A stretch of 64,000 nt of DNA from JACVRW01 sp963716215 (GTDB lineage Bacteria > Actinomycetota > Thermoleophilia > Solirubrobacterales > Thermoleophilaceae). Every line of letters begins with the position of its first letter. Within the stretch, counting starts at the first letter, position 1. This document shows, piece by piece, positions 15,841-23,981 of this stretch. Made by a program: the position numbers and the translations under genes. The stretch covers positions 1,860,001 through 1,924,000 of the forward strand of contig OY970298.1 of the NCBI GenBank assembly GCA_963716215.1, read 5' to 3'. The notes beneath the pieces are model-generated. The model had not been told where the DNA came from. It did no database searches and saw only the letters and a list, made by a program, of their open reading frames with translations.

Positions 15841-17070
15841 GTGCGCGCGGGAAGTGTCGACGAGCCGCGCCCCGCTCAGGGCAGGCCGCGCTCGGCCGCG
15901 CCGGAGACCACCATGCTCGTGGGCGCGTCTGCCGCCCAGGCGGCCGTCTCGTTCATCGTTCTCGGGCTGCCCGCGATCGGGCCCCAGCTGCGCGATGCCT
16001 TCGGCCTGAGCCTGCCCGCGCTGGGCGCGCTGCTGGCGACGATGCAGTTCGGCTCCGGGATCGCGCTGATCGTCGCGGGACGCGCGGTCGATCGCTACGG
16101 GTCGCGCGCCGCGACCCGGGTGGGAACCACGCTCGCGGCGAGCGGGCTCACGATCGCCGCGTTCGCTCCGTCGACCGAGCTGCTTTTCGTCGGGCTGCTG
16201 CTGGCCGGGCTGGGCGCCTCGATCGTGCCCATCTCCGGTGGCGGGGCCATCTTCAGGTCCTATCCGCCGCAGCGGCGCGCGTGGGCGCTCGGGGTGCGGC
16301 AGATGGCGGTGCCGGTCGGCGGTCTCGTCGCCGCGGCCACGGTCCCAGGGCTCGAGGCGCTCGGCGGCCCTAGCCTCGTCCTGGGTATCGGAGCCGTGGC
16401 CGTCGCGCTCGTGGGCGCGGCCTTCTCCGCGGTCTCCGACGAGGTGCGCGTCCAGCACGACAGCTCGGTGCGGATCGTGCGGGGCATCTGGTACGGCCCC
16501 GGCCTCGCGCGCCTCTTCGTCGTGATCATCGCGTACCTGTTCGTGCTCCAGACCGTGCTCGTGTACACGGTGCCCGCGATGCACGCCGCCGGGTTCTCGA
16601 GCTTCCAGGCGGGCGTCGCCTACTTCGCGGTGAACGTAGCGGCGATCGTGTCGCGGGTGGTGTGGGGCCGCGTCGCGGACCGCGACGGCGGGACGCGCCG
16701 CAAGCGCTCGCTCGTGGAATCCGGGTTGATGGCCGGTGTCGGGGCGCTGGCGTTCGGGGCAGCGCTGCACGGCGGGATGGCGCTCACGCTGGTGGCGGTC
16801 ATCTTCTTCGCGTTCGCGGCGCTTGGCTGGAATGCCGTGGTGTACGCGCTGGCCGGCGAGTGGACCACCCCGGAGCTGGCCGGCCGCGCCTTCGCGGTCA
16901 CCGCGACGGTGGTGTTCGTCGGCTCCGCGCTCGTCAGCCCGCTGGTCGGGGCGATTGCCGAGACCGCCGGCTGGGACGCGCTCTGGGTGATCGCGGGCGC
17001 GGTCGGGCTGACGGGGGCGGTCGCGGCTCATACGCTGCCCGACCGAGGTGCGATCCCACGGCCCGGATGA
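15841..17070 (+). CDS. MFS transporter
   Basis: 409 residues with about 12 hydrophobic segments. After an early loop the 'GRAVDRYGSRAATRVG' sequence matches the MFS A-motif between helices 2 and 3, and 'GRVADRDGGTRRKR' is its repeat in the second half. It begins with GTG two bases after the AtuA stop; ATG 15913 would give a shorter N-terminus. It probably imports or exports a metabolite of the AtuA/HyuAB pathway. The substrate cannot be read from sequence. Confidence 0.85.
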   Translation: MRAGSVDEPRPAQGRPRSAAPETTMLVGASAAQAAVSFIVLGLPAIGPQLRDAFGLSLPALGALLATMQFGSGIALIVAGRAVDRYGSRAATRVGTTLAASGLTIAAFAPSTELLFVGLLLAGLGASIVPISGGGAIFRSYPPQRRAWALGVRQMAVPVGGLVAAATVPGLEALGGPSLVLGIGAVAVALVGAAFSAVSDEVRVQHDSSVRIVRGIWYGPGLARLFVVIIAYLFVLQTVLVYTVPAMHAAGFSSFQAGVAYFAVNVAAIVSRVVWGRVADRDGGTRRKRSLVESGLMAGVGALAFGAALHGGMALTLVAVIFFAFAALGWNAVVYALAGEWTTPELAGRAFAVTATVVFVGSALVSPLVGAIAETAGWDALWVIAGAVGLTGAVAAHTLPDRGAIPRPG

Positions 17071-18071
17071 GCGGCGTGGTGACCACGCCGCAGGTCCCGT
17101 CCACAACGGCCCGGGCGGTGAGGCAGGCGCTGGCGTTCACGTTTGCCGCCGGTGCGGGATTGTCGATCCAGGCGTTCATCAACGGCGGCCTAGGGGAGAG
17201 CCTCGGCTCGCCTCTTCTGGCCGGCTCGGTGAACCAGACGGTCGGCGTCGCATCCCTGCTCGCCGTCGCGATCGCCACCGGCGCCCTGATGCGGGGTCGG
17301 GGCCGGCTGCGGGCGGGGGGGCGGGTGCGATGGTGGTATCTCGCCGCGTGCGCGAACGGTGCTCTCTACCTCGCGGTCACCGCCGCCGCGGCGCCGAAGG
17401 TCGGCGTCGCGCTGCTCACCGTCGCGCTCGTCTCGGGCCAGACTGTCGGCAGCCTCGCCGTGGACCGGCTCGGGTTGAGCCCAGCCGGCGCCCGTCAGCT
17501 CACGGCCTTCAGGGTGCTCGGGGTCGCGCTCGCCATCTCGGCGGTGGCGATCGCCGCGCTCGGACCGCATGCCGACCCTCATCTGGCGCTGCTCGGGCTG
17601 GCGGTCGTGGCAGGTGCCGGGATGGCCTTGACGCAAGCGGGTATGGGTCACTTGGCCAGGGTCACCGGCGAGCCCATCGTGGCGGCCACGATCAGCTTCG
17701 CCACCGGCGGCCTCATCATCCTGATCGTCTCGCTCGCGGTGACCGGCGGGTCGGCGCCGGGTGGGTGGTCCGCGCCGCCCGAGCTGTGGATCGGCGGGGT
17801 GATCGGCGCCGCGACGGCGGTGGCCATGGCCGCGACGGTCAAGACGCTGGGGGTGCTACGGCTGATGCTGGCCGTGGTCGCAGGTCAGTCGCTCGGCGGC
17901 ATCCTCGTGGACCTATTCGCCCCCGCAGCGGGCGAGGTCGTCACGTTGCGCACGGTGGTGAGCGTGCTGCTCACGTTCCTCGCGGTCGCCGTCAGCGGGA
18001 TGGTGCCGCGGCGAAGCGCTCGGGTAGGAACGCCTCGGCCGGGACCTCCGCTTCCGGACGACCGCGCGTGA
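17067..18071 (+). CDS. DMT family transporter of the YdcZ (DUF606) type, two repeats
   Basis: 334 residues with about ten hydrophobic helices in two homologous halves. The first half starts 'AFTFAAGAGLSIQAFINGGLGESLGSP', typical of the DUF606/YdcZ repeat with a conserved 'N..L...LGSP..A' pattern. The second half begins near 'LGVLRLMLAVV' with 'GQSLGGILVDLF'. The start overlaps the MFS stop by 4 bp. The last 80 bp overlap the 3' end of the convergent oxidoreductase gene, so its hydrophilic C-terminal tail is encoded antisense to that gene. It is a putative exporter of small molecules. Confidence 0.8.
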   Translation: MSGVVTTPQVPSTTARAVRQALAFTFAAGAGLSIQAFINGGLGESLGSPLLAGSVNQTVGVASLLAVAIATGALMRGRGRLRAGGRVRWWYLAACANGALYLAVTAAAAPKVGVALLTVALVSGQTVGSLAVDRLGLSPAGARQLTAFRVLGVALAISAVAIAALGPHADPHLALLGLAVVAGAGMALTQAGMGHLARVTGEPIVAATISFATGGLIILIVSLAVTGGSAPGGWSAPPELWIGGVIGAATAVAMAATVKTLGVLRLMLAVVAGQSLGGILVDLFAPAAGEVVTLRTVVSVLLTFLAVAVSGMVPRRSARVGTPRPGPPLPDDRA

Positions 18072-19194
18072 TGTAGCCGGCGATCATCTGCGCGGTGATC
18101 GGGGCGAGGTGGATGCCCTTCGTCCCGTGGCCGGTCGCCAGCCACGCGCCTTCCAGGCCGGGCACGGGGCCGATCAGCGGCATGCGGTCGGCCGACAGCG
18201 GGCGCACGCCGGCGAGGTGTCCGGTCAGCTCGGCGTCCACGAGCGCCGGCATCACGCGCACGGCGCGCTCGATCATCGTGTCCCGGCCGACCTGCGTCGG
18301 GCCTTCGTCGAAGTCCGGCGGGGTCGTGTCGAGCGGATCGAAGACGTGCTTCGCGTCCACGTCCATCCCGCTCATGGTCACGCCGCCGATGCTGCCGACC
18401 ATCAGCGTGCCATCGCGCTTCGGGAGGATCGGACCGTGCAGCGCGGTGAGGATGAAGGCCTGCACCGGGTCGCCCGGCAGTCGCGCGTGCAGCACCTCTC
18501 CGTGCAGGGGCCGCACCGGCACGGGCGTCCCGAGCCAGCTCGCCGCCTCGCCCACCCAGGCACCGGCGGCGAGCACGACGTGGTCGCACTCGATCGTGCC
18601 ACGCCGGTGCTCCACGCCCACCACCCGGTCCCCCTCGCGGACCAGGCCGATCGCCTCGCCCGTGACCATGCGCCCGCCGTGCTGCTCGACCGCGGCCACG
18701 GCCGCTAGCGACAGCCGGTAGGCGTCCACCTGGCCGTGCGCGTGGTAGACCCCACCGATCGCGTCCTCCGTGAGCAGCGGCTCGATCTCGCGACACTCGG
18801 CGACGGTCAGCCAGCGCATGTCGACCAGGTCGCGGGCGTCCTCGCGCTCCATGAAGTCGCGGAAGATCTGAGCCTCCTCCTCGACCACGGCGAAGCTGAT
18901 CCCGGGCAGCTCGTGGTACATCGGATCGACGCCGCCGTCCTCGAGGATGCGCTCGCACAGCTCCCCGTACATGCGCGCCGACTGCACGCCGAGCTGGAGG
19001 TGGGCGCCGGGCCGGAAGTCCTTGCCGACGAGCGAGACGATGCCGTGCCCATGGCCGGTCGCGCCGCGCCCGATCGACTCCTTCTCGAGGATCGTCACGT
19101 CCATGCCGGCCGCCGACAGCAGGTAGGCGATCGTCGTTCCGATCACCCCCGCGCCGACGACCACGACGTCGGCTTTGCCCGCGGCGGTGGTCAC
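17992..19194 (-). CDS. FAD-dependent oxidoreductase (DAO family)
   Basis: 400 residues. 'VVVVGAGVIGTTIAYLLSAAG' is the Rossmann GxGxxG dinucleotide motif, 'ILEKE' its acidic strand end and 'GRGATGHGHG' the flavin-contact segment. 'ATGHGTKGIHLAP' near the C-terminus is the second FAD motif of glycine oxidase/sarcosine oxidase-like enzymes. Such enzymes oxidise amino acids, N-methyl amines or hydroxy acids. GTG 19194 overlaps the stop of the HpcH aldolase gene (GTGA), so both are one unit. The acceptor and substrate are unknown. Confidence 0.87.
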   Translation of the reverse strand: MTTAAGKADVVVVGAGVIGTTIAYLLSAAGMDVTILEKESIGRGATGHGHGIVSLVGKDFRPGAHLQLGVQSARMYGELCERILEDGGVDPMYHELPGISFAVVEEEAQIFRDFMEREDARDLVDMRWLTVAECREIEPLLTEDAIGGVYHAHGQVDAYRLSLAAVAAVEQHGGRMVTGEAIGLVREGDRVVGVEHRRGTIECDHVVLAAGAWVGEAASWLGTPVPVRPLHGEVLHARLPGDPVQAFILTALHGPILPKRDGTLMVGSIGGVTMSGMDVDAKHVFDPLDTTPPDFDEGPTQVGRDTMIERAVRVMPALVDAELTGHLAGVRPLSADRMPLIGPVPGLEGAWLATGHGTKGIHLAPITAQMIAGYITRGRPEAEVPAEAFLPERFAAAPSR

Positions 19195-20066
19195 TGCTTG
19201 GGGTTGACGTACTTGTTCGGCGTGGGGACGCGGGCGGTGGGGGAGCGCAGCTCGCCGGGGATGCGGCTCTCGATCTCCCCGAGGAACGAGCCGACCGCGT
19301 GCGTGAGCATCCATGCCGACGGGACGTTCAGGATCTGCACGCCCTGGTCGACGCGCTTCTGCACCGCCTCGAGGCTCCACGGCGTGACCACGCCAACGGC
19401 CGCGTACTTCCCGGCCGCGCGGCACTTCGTGACGATCTCGGCGACGACCTCGTCGATCTGCTCAGCCGGTGGCGACCCCATGCTCTGGGCGAGGTCTAGC
19501 GTGCCCACGTGGAACGCGTCGATGCCGTCGATCGCCAGGATCTCGTCCAGCTCGTCGAGCAGCTCGATGTGCTCGATCATCGCGATCACCAGCAGCTCAC
19601 GGTCCGCCGTCCGGATCCATTCGGGCTCGTCGATGCCGATGCCGTACTGGGCGGCGCGCGTCTGGGTGTAGTAGGTGCGCCTGCCGACCGGAGCGAACCG
19701 GCACAGCTGGACGATCTCCTCAGCGTGCGCTCGGTTGCGCAGGTCGGGTACCTGGACGGCCTGCGCCCCGGCGCTGAGCATCGGGAAGATCGCCTCGCTC
19801 GAAGGCATCCGCACGATCGAGGTCATGCCGACCAGGTCGGCGGTCCTGACCAGCGCGGCCACGCTCTCGGGATCGAAGGGCTCGTGCTCCAGGTCGATCG
19901 TGATGAAGTCGTGGCCGGTCATTCCCAGCACCTCGACCAGCCAGGGGGAGTTGTAGGAGAGCAGGCAGCCCACGCCGACCTGGCCGTCGGCGAGGAGGCG
20001 CTTCAGCCGGTTCGGGCGAGCTGCGCTGAGCGTGGGAAGCGTATGTGGGGGCGTGGTGGCAGGCAT
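19191..20066 (-). CDS. HpcH/HpaI family aldolase
   Basis: 291 residues, the GarL/HpcH TIM-barrel aldolase family. 'DFITIDLEHEPFD' matches the 'D...ID.EH' strand with the metal-proximal residues. 'VQVPDLRNRAHAEEIV' and 'AFHVGTLDLAQSMG' are the other conserved blocks. These enzymes use a divalent metal to cleave 2-keto-3-deoxy acids to pyruvate plus an aldehyde. ATG 20066 is chosen because the upstream frame has no family sequence. It is divergent from the TPP-enzyme operon; an aldehyde product could feed the aldehyde dehydrogenase there. The donor is unknown. Confidence 0.86.
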   Translation of the reverse strand: MPATTPPHTLPTLSAARPNRLKRLLADGQVGVGCLLSYNSPWLVEVLGMTGHDFITIDLEHEPFDPESVAALVRTADLVGMTSIVRMPSSEAIFPMLSAGAQAVQVPDLRNRAHAEEIVQLCRFAPVGRRTYYTQTRAAQYGIGIDEPEWIRTADRELLVIAMIEHIELLDELDEILAIDGIDAFHVGTLDLAQSMGSPPAEQIDEVVAEIVTKCRAAGKYAAVGVVTPWSLEAVQKRVDQGVQILNVPSAWMLTHAVGSFLGEIESRIPGELRSPTARVPTPNKYVNPKQ

Positions 20067-20075
20067 TTCTCGGAA

Positions 20076-20109
20076 TGAGTTTCTCAAAAATTGATCTGGG
20101 CTGCATAAT
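20076..20109 (+). promoter_or_regulatory. Promoter with palindrome for the TPP-enzyme operon
   Basis: TTCTCA (20081-20086) and CATAAT (20104-20109) are separated by 17 bp. TGAG-TTT-CTCA (20076-20086), an inverted repeat, overlaps the -35. Transcription would start about at the GTG at 20117, making the message leaderless. The opposite HpcH gene begins only 10 bases to the left, so one regulator could control both directions. Confidence 0.55.
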
Positions 20110-20116
20110 CCACGGT

Positions 20117-21766
20117 GTGGCCTCGGAAACGCGGACCGTCGACGCACCCGCCGACAGCAGCGTCACCGTGGCCGACGCCGTCGCGGCCGCGCTCGTCGAG
20201 GGTGGCGTCGAGGTGGCGTTCACGTTCCCCGGCGGCGGCAGCAACCTCGCGTTGCTCGACGCGCTCCGGGCCCGCGGTGCGAAGACCGTCCTGACCCGCG
20301 GCGAGACGGGTGGCGGGCTGATGGCGTCGACCCTGGCCGACATCACGGGGAGACCGGGTGTGCTGATCGTCGGGCTCGGGCCTGGGGCGGCGAGCGCGAC
20401 CAACGCGGTGAGCCACGCCCTGCTGGACCGGTCGCCGCTGCTGCTGGTGGCCGACCGCTACTCGGAAGCGGATGCCCAGACCACCGGTCACCAGGTGCTC
20501 GATCAGGCAGCGCTCTTCGCGCCGGTTACGAAGGGGTGCGTCGACGTCGGCCCCGACGACGCCCACCAGGCGGTGGCGCGGGCCATCGAGCTCGCGCTCG
20601 AGCCCCCGCGCGGGCCCGTCTTGATCGAGATGCGCCGCGATCGGGCGCGCATGCCCGCTCGGCCTGCCGACGAGAGCGGCCCGGCGGTGGTCGCGGAGCC
20701 CACGGCCGACCGCGACGTGGCCGGCGCGGCTGCCGCGCTGAGAGCCGCACGGCGCCCGCTGATCCTCGTGGGCGAGGAGGCGCGCCGCGACGTGGATCCG
20801 GCCGCAATCGTCGACCTCGCCGAGCTGCTCGACGCGCCCGTGCTGGCGACCTACAAGGGCAAGGGGGTCTTTCCCGAGAGCCACCGGCTGGCCGCCGGGA
20901 TCCTCACCGGCGCGGAGATCGAGCGCCCGCTGCTCGCCGAAGCCGACCTGTTGATCGGCGTGGGGCTGGACCCGGTGGAGCTGCTGGCGCGCCCGTGGCC
21001 CTACGAGGCCGAGGTGATCGCGCTGCGCCGGGTGGGGGCGCACGACGCCTACTTGCAGCCGCGGTGGCAGCTCGCGGGGGAGATCACCCCGGCGCTCTCC
21101 GAGCTGCGCGACGCCGTCGGCGAGCCGCGCTCGGAGTGGCGACCGACCGATGCCGCGGAGCGGGCCGCCGCGATGCTGGAGCCGCTGCGGGCCGGTGGCG
21201 GACCGCTCCCGGCGTGGCGCGCCGTGGAGGTGGTTCAGGAGATCGCTGGCGACGCGCTGGTGACGGTCGACGCCGGCGCGCACATGTTCGCCGCGACGTG
21301 GTTCTGGCAGAGCCAGCGGCCGAACAGGTTCCACATCTCCAACGGGCTCGCGACCATGGGGTTCGCTGTGCCGGCGGCGATCGGCGCCGCGATCGCCCTG
21401 CCCGGCGAGACCGTGGTCGCGTTCACCGGCGACGGCGGGTTCACCATCAACGCCGCGGAGCTCGAGACGGCGGCGCGGTCGGGGGTCAGGGTGATCGTGG
21501 TGGTGCTCAACGACGCCAGCCTCAGCCTGATCCGGGTGAAGCAGGACGAGATCGGCCTGGAGCGCTCGAACGTGGACTTCGTCCGCAGCGACTTCGCACG
21601 CGTGGCCGAGGGGCTTGGAGTGATCGGGACGCGGGCGTCCACCGAGCAGGAGCTGCGCGAGGCGGTCCTGCAGGCCATGGTCGACGTGACCACCACAGTG
21701 ATCGACGTCGCGATCGACGGCAGCGAGTACGCGCAGATCCATCGCCGGATCAGGAGCGGGTCGTGA
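20117..21766 (+). CDS. Thiamine diphosphate-dependent enzyme (acetolactate synthase/benzoylformate decarboxylase superfamily)
   Basis: 549 residues with the three-domain TPP layout. 'TFPGGGSNLALLDAL' opens the PYR domain, and Glu63 in 'LTRGETGGG' is the catalytic glutamate. The central domain includes 'ADLLIGVGLDP'. The PP domain has 'GDGGF' and 'LNDASLSLI' (GDG...N motif) near residue 435. No FAD-specific fingerprint is obvious. It probably decarboxylates a 2-oxo acid to an aldehyde, which the coupled aldehyde dehydrogenase (4-bp overlap) would oxidise. GTG 20117 sits 7 bases after a -10 and may be leaderless. Carboligase activity is the alternative. Confidence 0.87.
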   Translation: MASETRTVDAPADSSVTVADAVAAALVEGGVEVAFTFPGGGSNLALLDALRARGAKTVLTRGETGGGLMASTLADITGRPGVLIVGLGPGAASATNAVSHALLDRSPLLLVADRYSEADAQTTGHQVLDQAALFAPVTKGCVDVGPDDAHQAVARAIELALEPPRGPVLIEMRRDRARMPARPADESGPAVVAEPTADRDVAGAAAALRAARRPLILVGEEARRDVDPAAIVDLAELLDAPVLATYKGKGVFPESHRLAAGILTGAEIERPLLAEADLLIGVGLDPVELLARPWPYEAEVIALRRVGAHDAYLQPRWQLAGEITPALSELRDAVGEPRSEWRPTDAAERAAAMLEPLRAGGGPLPAWRAVEVVQEIAGDALVTVDAGAHMFAATWFWQSQRPNRFHISNGLATMGFAVPAAIGAAIALPGETVVAFTGDGGFTINAAELETAARSGVRVIVVVLNDASLSLIRVKQDEIGLERSNVDFVRSDFARVAEGLGVIGTRASTEQELREAVLQAMVDVTTTVIDVAIDGSEYAQIHRRIRSGS

Positions 21767-23199
21767 AGCCGCTTGGCGCCGTGATCGGCGGCGAACGGAT
21801 CGTCGGCTCGGACTGCTTCGACGTGCTCGATCCCTCCACGGGAGCGACCCTGGCGCAGGTGACCCGCTGCGGCCCGACCGAGGTCGACGCGGCGGTGCAG
21901 TCAGCCCTGAGCGCCTTCGAGGACGGATGGCGCCGCTCGTCGGCCGCCACGCGGGCGCGGCTGCTGCGTGGGCTCGCCGACCTCATCCGCCGCGACGCGC
22001 AGCAGCTGTCGGACCTCGAGAGCGACGACACCGGCAAGCCACTGCGACAGGCCCGGGCCGACGTGGACGTGGCCGCGCGCTACTTCGAGTTCTACGCCGG
22101 GACGGCCGAGGCCGTGTACGGGCAGACGATCCCGCTGGAGGGGCCGCTGTTCGCCTACACGCTGCGCGAGCCGTTCGGGGTGACCGGACACATCACGCCC
22201 TGGAACTATCCGATTCAGATCGGGTCGCGAACCACGGCCCCGGCGCTGGCGGCGGGCAACTGCTGCGTGCTGAAGCCATCGGAGGACGCCCCGCTCACCG
22301 CGCTACGGCTGGCCGAGCTCGCCCTCGAGGCCGGCTTCCCGCCCGGTGTGCTGAACGTAGTGCCCGGGCTCGGTGAGGAGGCCGGGGCGGCGCTGGCCGG
22401 ACACCCGGGCATCGCCCACCTCGCCTTCACCGGGTCCGTGGCGGTGGGGCGCAGCGTGGGCAGGGCGGCAGCGGAGAACTGCGTGCCGGTGACGCTCGAG
22501 CTGGGCGGCAAGTCGCCCAATGTGGTCTTCGAGGACGCGGACATCGACGCGGCGGTCCCGGTGGTGGTCAACGCGATCCTGCAGAACGCCGGCCAGACCT
22601 GCTCGGCCGGGTCGCGGCTGCTCGTGCAGCACAGCGTGCACGAGCGCCTCGTCGAGGAGATCGAACGGCGCTTCCAGGCGGTCACGATCGGACCGGGGCG
22701 CGAAGACCCCGAGCTGGGGCCCCTGATCAACGCCGCGCAGCGCGAGCGGGTGGCGGGGCTGGTGGAAGGCGCGCGCGAGGACGCCGTGGTCCGGGTGGGC
22801 GGGGACGCGCCCGCGGACGATCGCCTCAGCGGCGGCTTCTTCTGGTCGCCGACCCTGCTCGACGAGGTGCCGCCGGAAGCGGAGATCGCCCGCGAGGAGG
22901 TGTTCGGCCCCGTGCTGTCGGTCACCGGCTTCGGCGACGCCGACGAGGCGTTGAGCCTGGCCGACTCGACCGACTACGGGCTGATCGCCGCGGTATGGAC
23001 ACGCGACATCGGCAGAGCGCACCGACTGGCGCGGGACCTGCGCGTGGGCCAGGTCTACGTGAACGGATACGGTGCGGGCGGAGGCGTGGAGCTTCCGTTC
23101 GGCGGCCGCAAGCTCTCCGGCCACGGGCTGGAGAAGGGCTTCGAGGCGCTGATCGGCTACACGCAGGTGAAGTCGGTGGCCGTGAGAATCGACGACTAG
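21763..23199 (+). CDS. NAD(P)-dependent aldehyde dehydrogenase
   Basis: 478 residues, the classical ALDH length. 'TPWNYPIQIGSRTTAPALAAG' is the Rossmann entry, 'ELGGKSPNVVFEDAD' holds the general-base glutamate, and 'NAGQTCSAGSRL' contains the catalytic cysteine. 'EEVFGPVLSV' and 'NGYGAGGGVELPFGG' complete the set. It converts an aldehyde, probably from the TPP enzyme encoded just upstream, into an acid. GTG 21763 overlaps the previous stop by 4 bp. Betaine-aldehyde dehydrogenases are similar, but the substrate is not assignable. Confidence 0.92.
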   Translation: MKPLGAVIGGERIVGSDCFDVLDPSTGATLAQVTRCGPTEVDAAVQSALSAFEDGWRRSSAATRARLLRGLADLIRRDAQQLSDLESDDTGKPLRQARADVDVAARYFEFYAGTAEAVYGQTIPLEGPLFAYTLREPFGVTGHITPWNYPIQIGSRTTAPALAAGNCCVLKPSEDAPLTALRLAELALEAGFPPGVLNVVPGLGEEAGAALAGHPGIAHLAFTGSVAVGRSVGRAAAENCVPVTLELGGKSPNVVFEDADIDAAVPVVVNAILQNAGQTCSAGSRLLVQHSVHERLVEEIERRFQAVTIGPGREDPELGPLINAAQRERVAGLVEGAREDAVVRVGGDAPADDRLSGGFFWSPTLLDEVPPEAEIAREEVFGPVLSVTGFGDADEALSLADSTDYGLIAAVWTRDIGRAHRLARDLRVGQVYVNGYGAGGGVELPFGGRKLSGHGLEKGFEALIGYTQVKSVAVRIDD

Positions 23200-23207
23200 G
23201 GGGCAGG

Positions 23208-23981
23208 ATGGCCACCGAGCAGGAGCTGGAGCAGGTCCGACCGCGTCTTTTCGGGCTGATCGCCGAGGAGCGGATCGCGGCGGTCGACATCGACCGGCCC
23301 GATCCGGCCCCGCTGGCGGAGCTGGCCAAGGTCGCGGACCTGTCGTCGGCCGTCTCCGACGCGCTCGACCAGCTCGGCGTGGGTGGCGGGGTGGGGGCGA
23401 GCACGCTGGCCCCGGTCGCCGCCGGTCAGCGCGTGATCGGCCCCGCGATCACGATCCGCTACGTGTCGGAGGAGGCTGGGCAGGGAGCCCTCGCGGCGCG
23501 CGGGGAGCGCGCCCGCCTGGCGGACCGCGACCTCTACAACGTGGGGTGCTCGGGCGACGTCGCCGTGTTCGACTGCGGGGGGTTCACCGGAGCGTCGGTG
23601 ATGGGCGGGCTCTCGGCCGCGTGGGCGCGCCGGGTCCAGATCGCCGGCTGCGTGGTGGACGGGGCGGTCCGGGACGTTGGCTCGATCCGCGAGGAGGGGG
23701 TGCAGGTCTGGTCGCGCGGTGTGACCCCCGTGAGCGGCAAGCATCGCGTGCAGGCGATCGAGATCAACGGCACCGTGACGCTCGCGGGCCTCGTCGTCCG
23801 CCCCGGTGACGTGGTCGCGGCTGACGACACCGGCGTCTGCGTGTTCCCCGCCGAGCAGCTGGAGGCCGTGCGAGACATAGTCGTGGCGGCGGAGGAGGCC
23901 GAGGGCAAGGTCACAGCGGCCATCTCGGGGGGCAAGTCCCTGGAGGAGGTCGCGAAGATCCTGAGGCCGGAGCGGTGGTAG
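23208..23981 (+). CDS. RraA-like family protein (putative 4-hydroxy-4-methyl-2-oxoglutarate aldolase)
   Basis: 257 residues. The RraA/HMG aldolase core is seen in 'VSDALDQLG', 'GPAITIRYV', 'GGFTGASVMGG' and 'GCVVDGAVRDV', the last containing the Arg-Asp pair that binds the oxo acid and metal. 'RPGDVVAADDTGVCVFP' is the conserved C-terminal block. Aldolases of this family release pyruvate or oxaloacetate; RNase E-inhibitor RraA shares the fold but has no clear role here. A GGGGGCAGG lies before the ATG. The catabolic operon supports the aldolase reading. Confidence 0.85.
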   Translation: MATEQELEQVRPRLFGLIAEERIAAVDIDRPDPAPLAELAKVADLSSAVSDALDQLGVGGGVGASTLAPVAAGQRVIGPAITIRYVSEEAGQGALAARGERARLADRDLYNVGCSGDVAVFDCGGFTGASVMGGLSAAWARRVQIAGCVVDGAVRDVGSIREEGVQVWSRGVTPVSGKHRVQAIEINGTVTLAGLVVRPGDVVAADDTGVCVFPAEQLEAVRDIVVAAEEAEGKVTAAISGGKSLEEVAKILRPERW

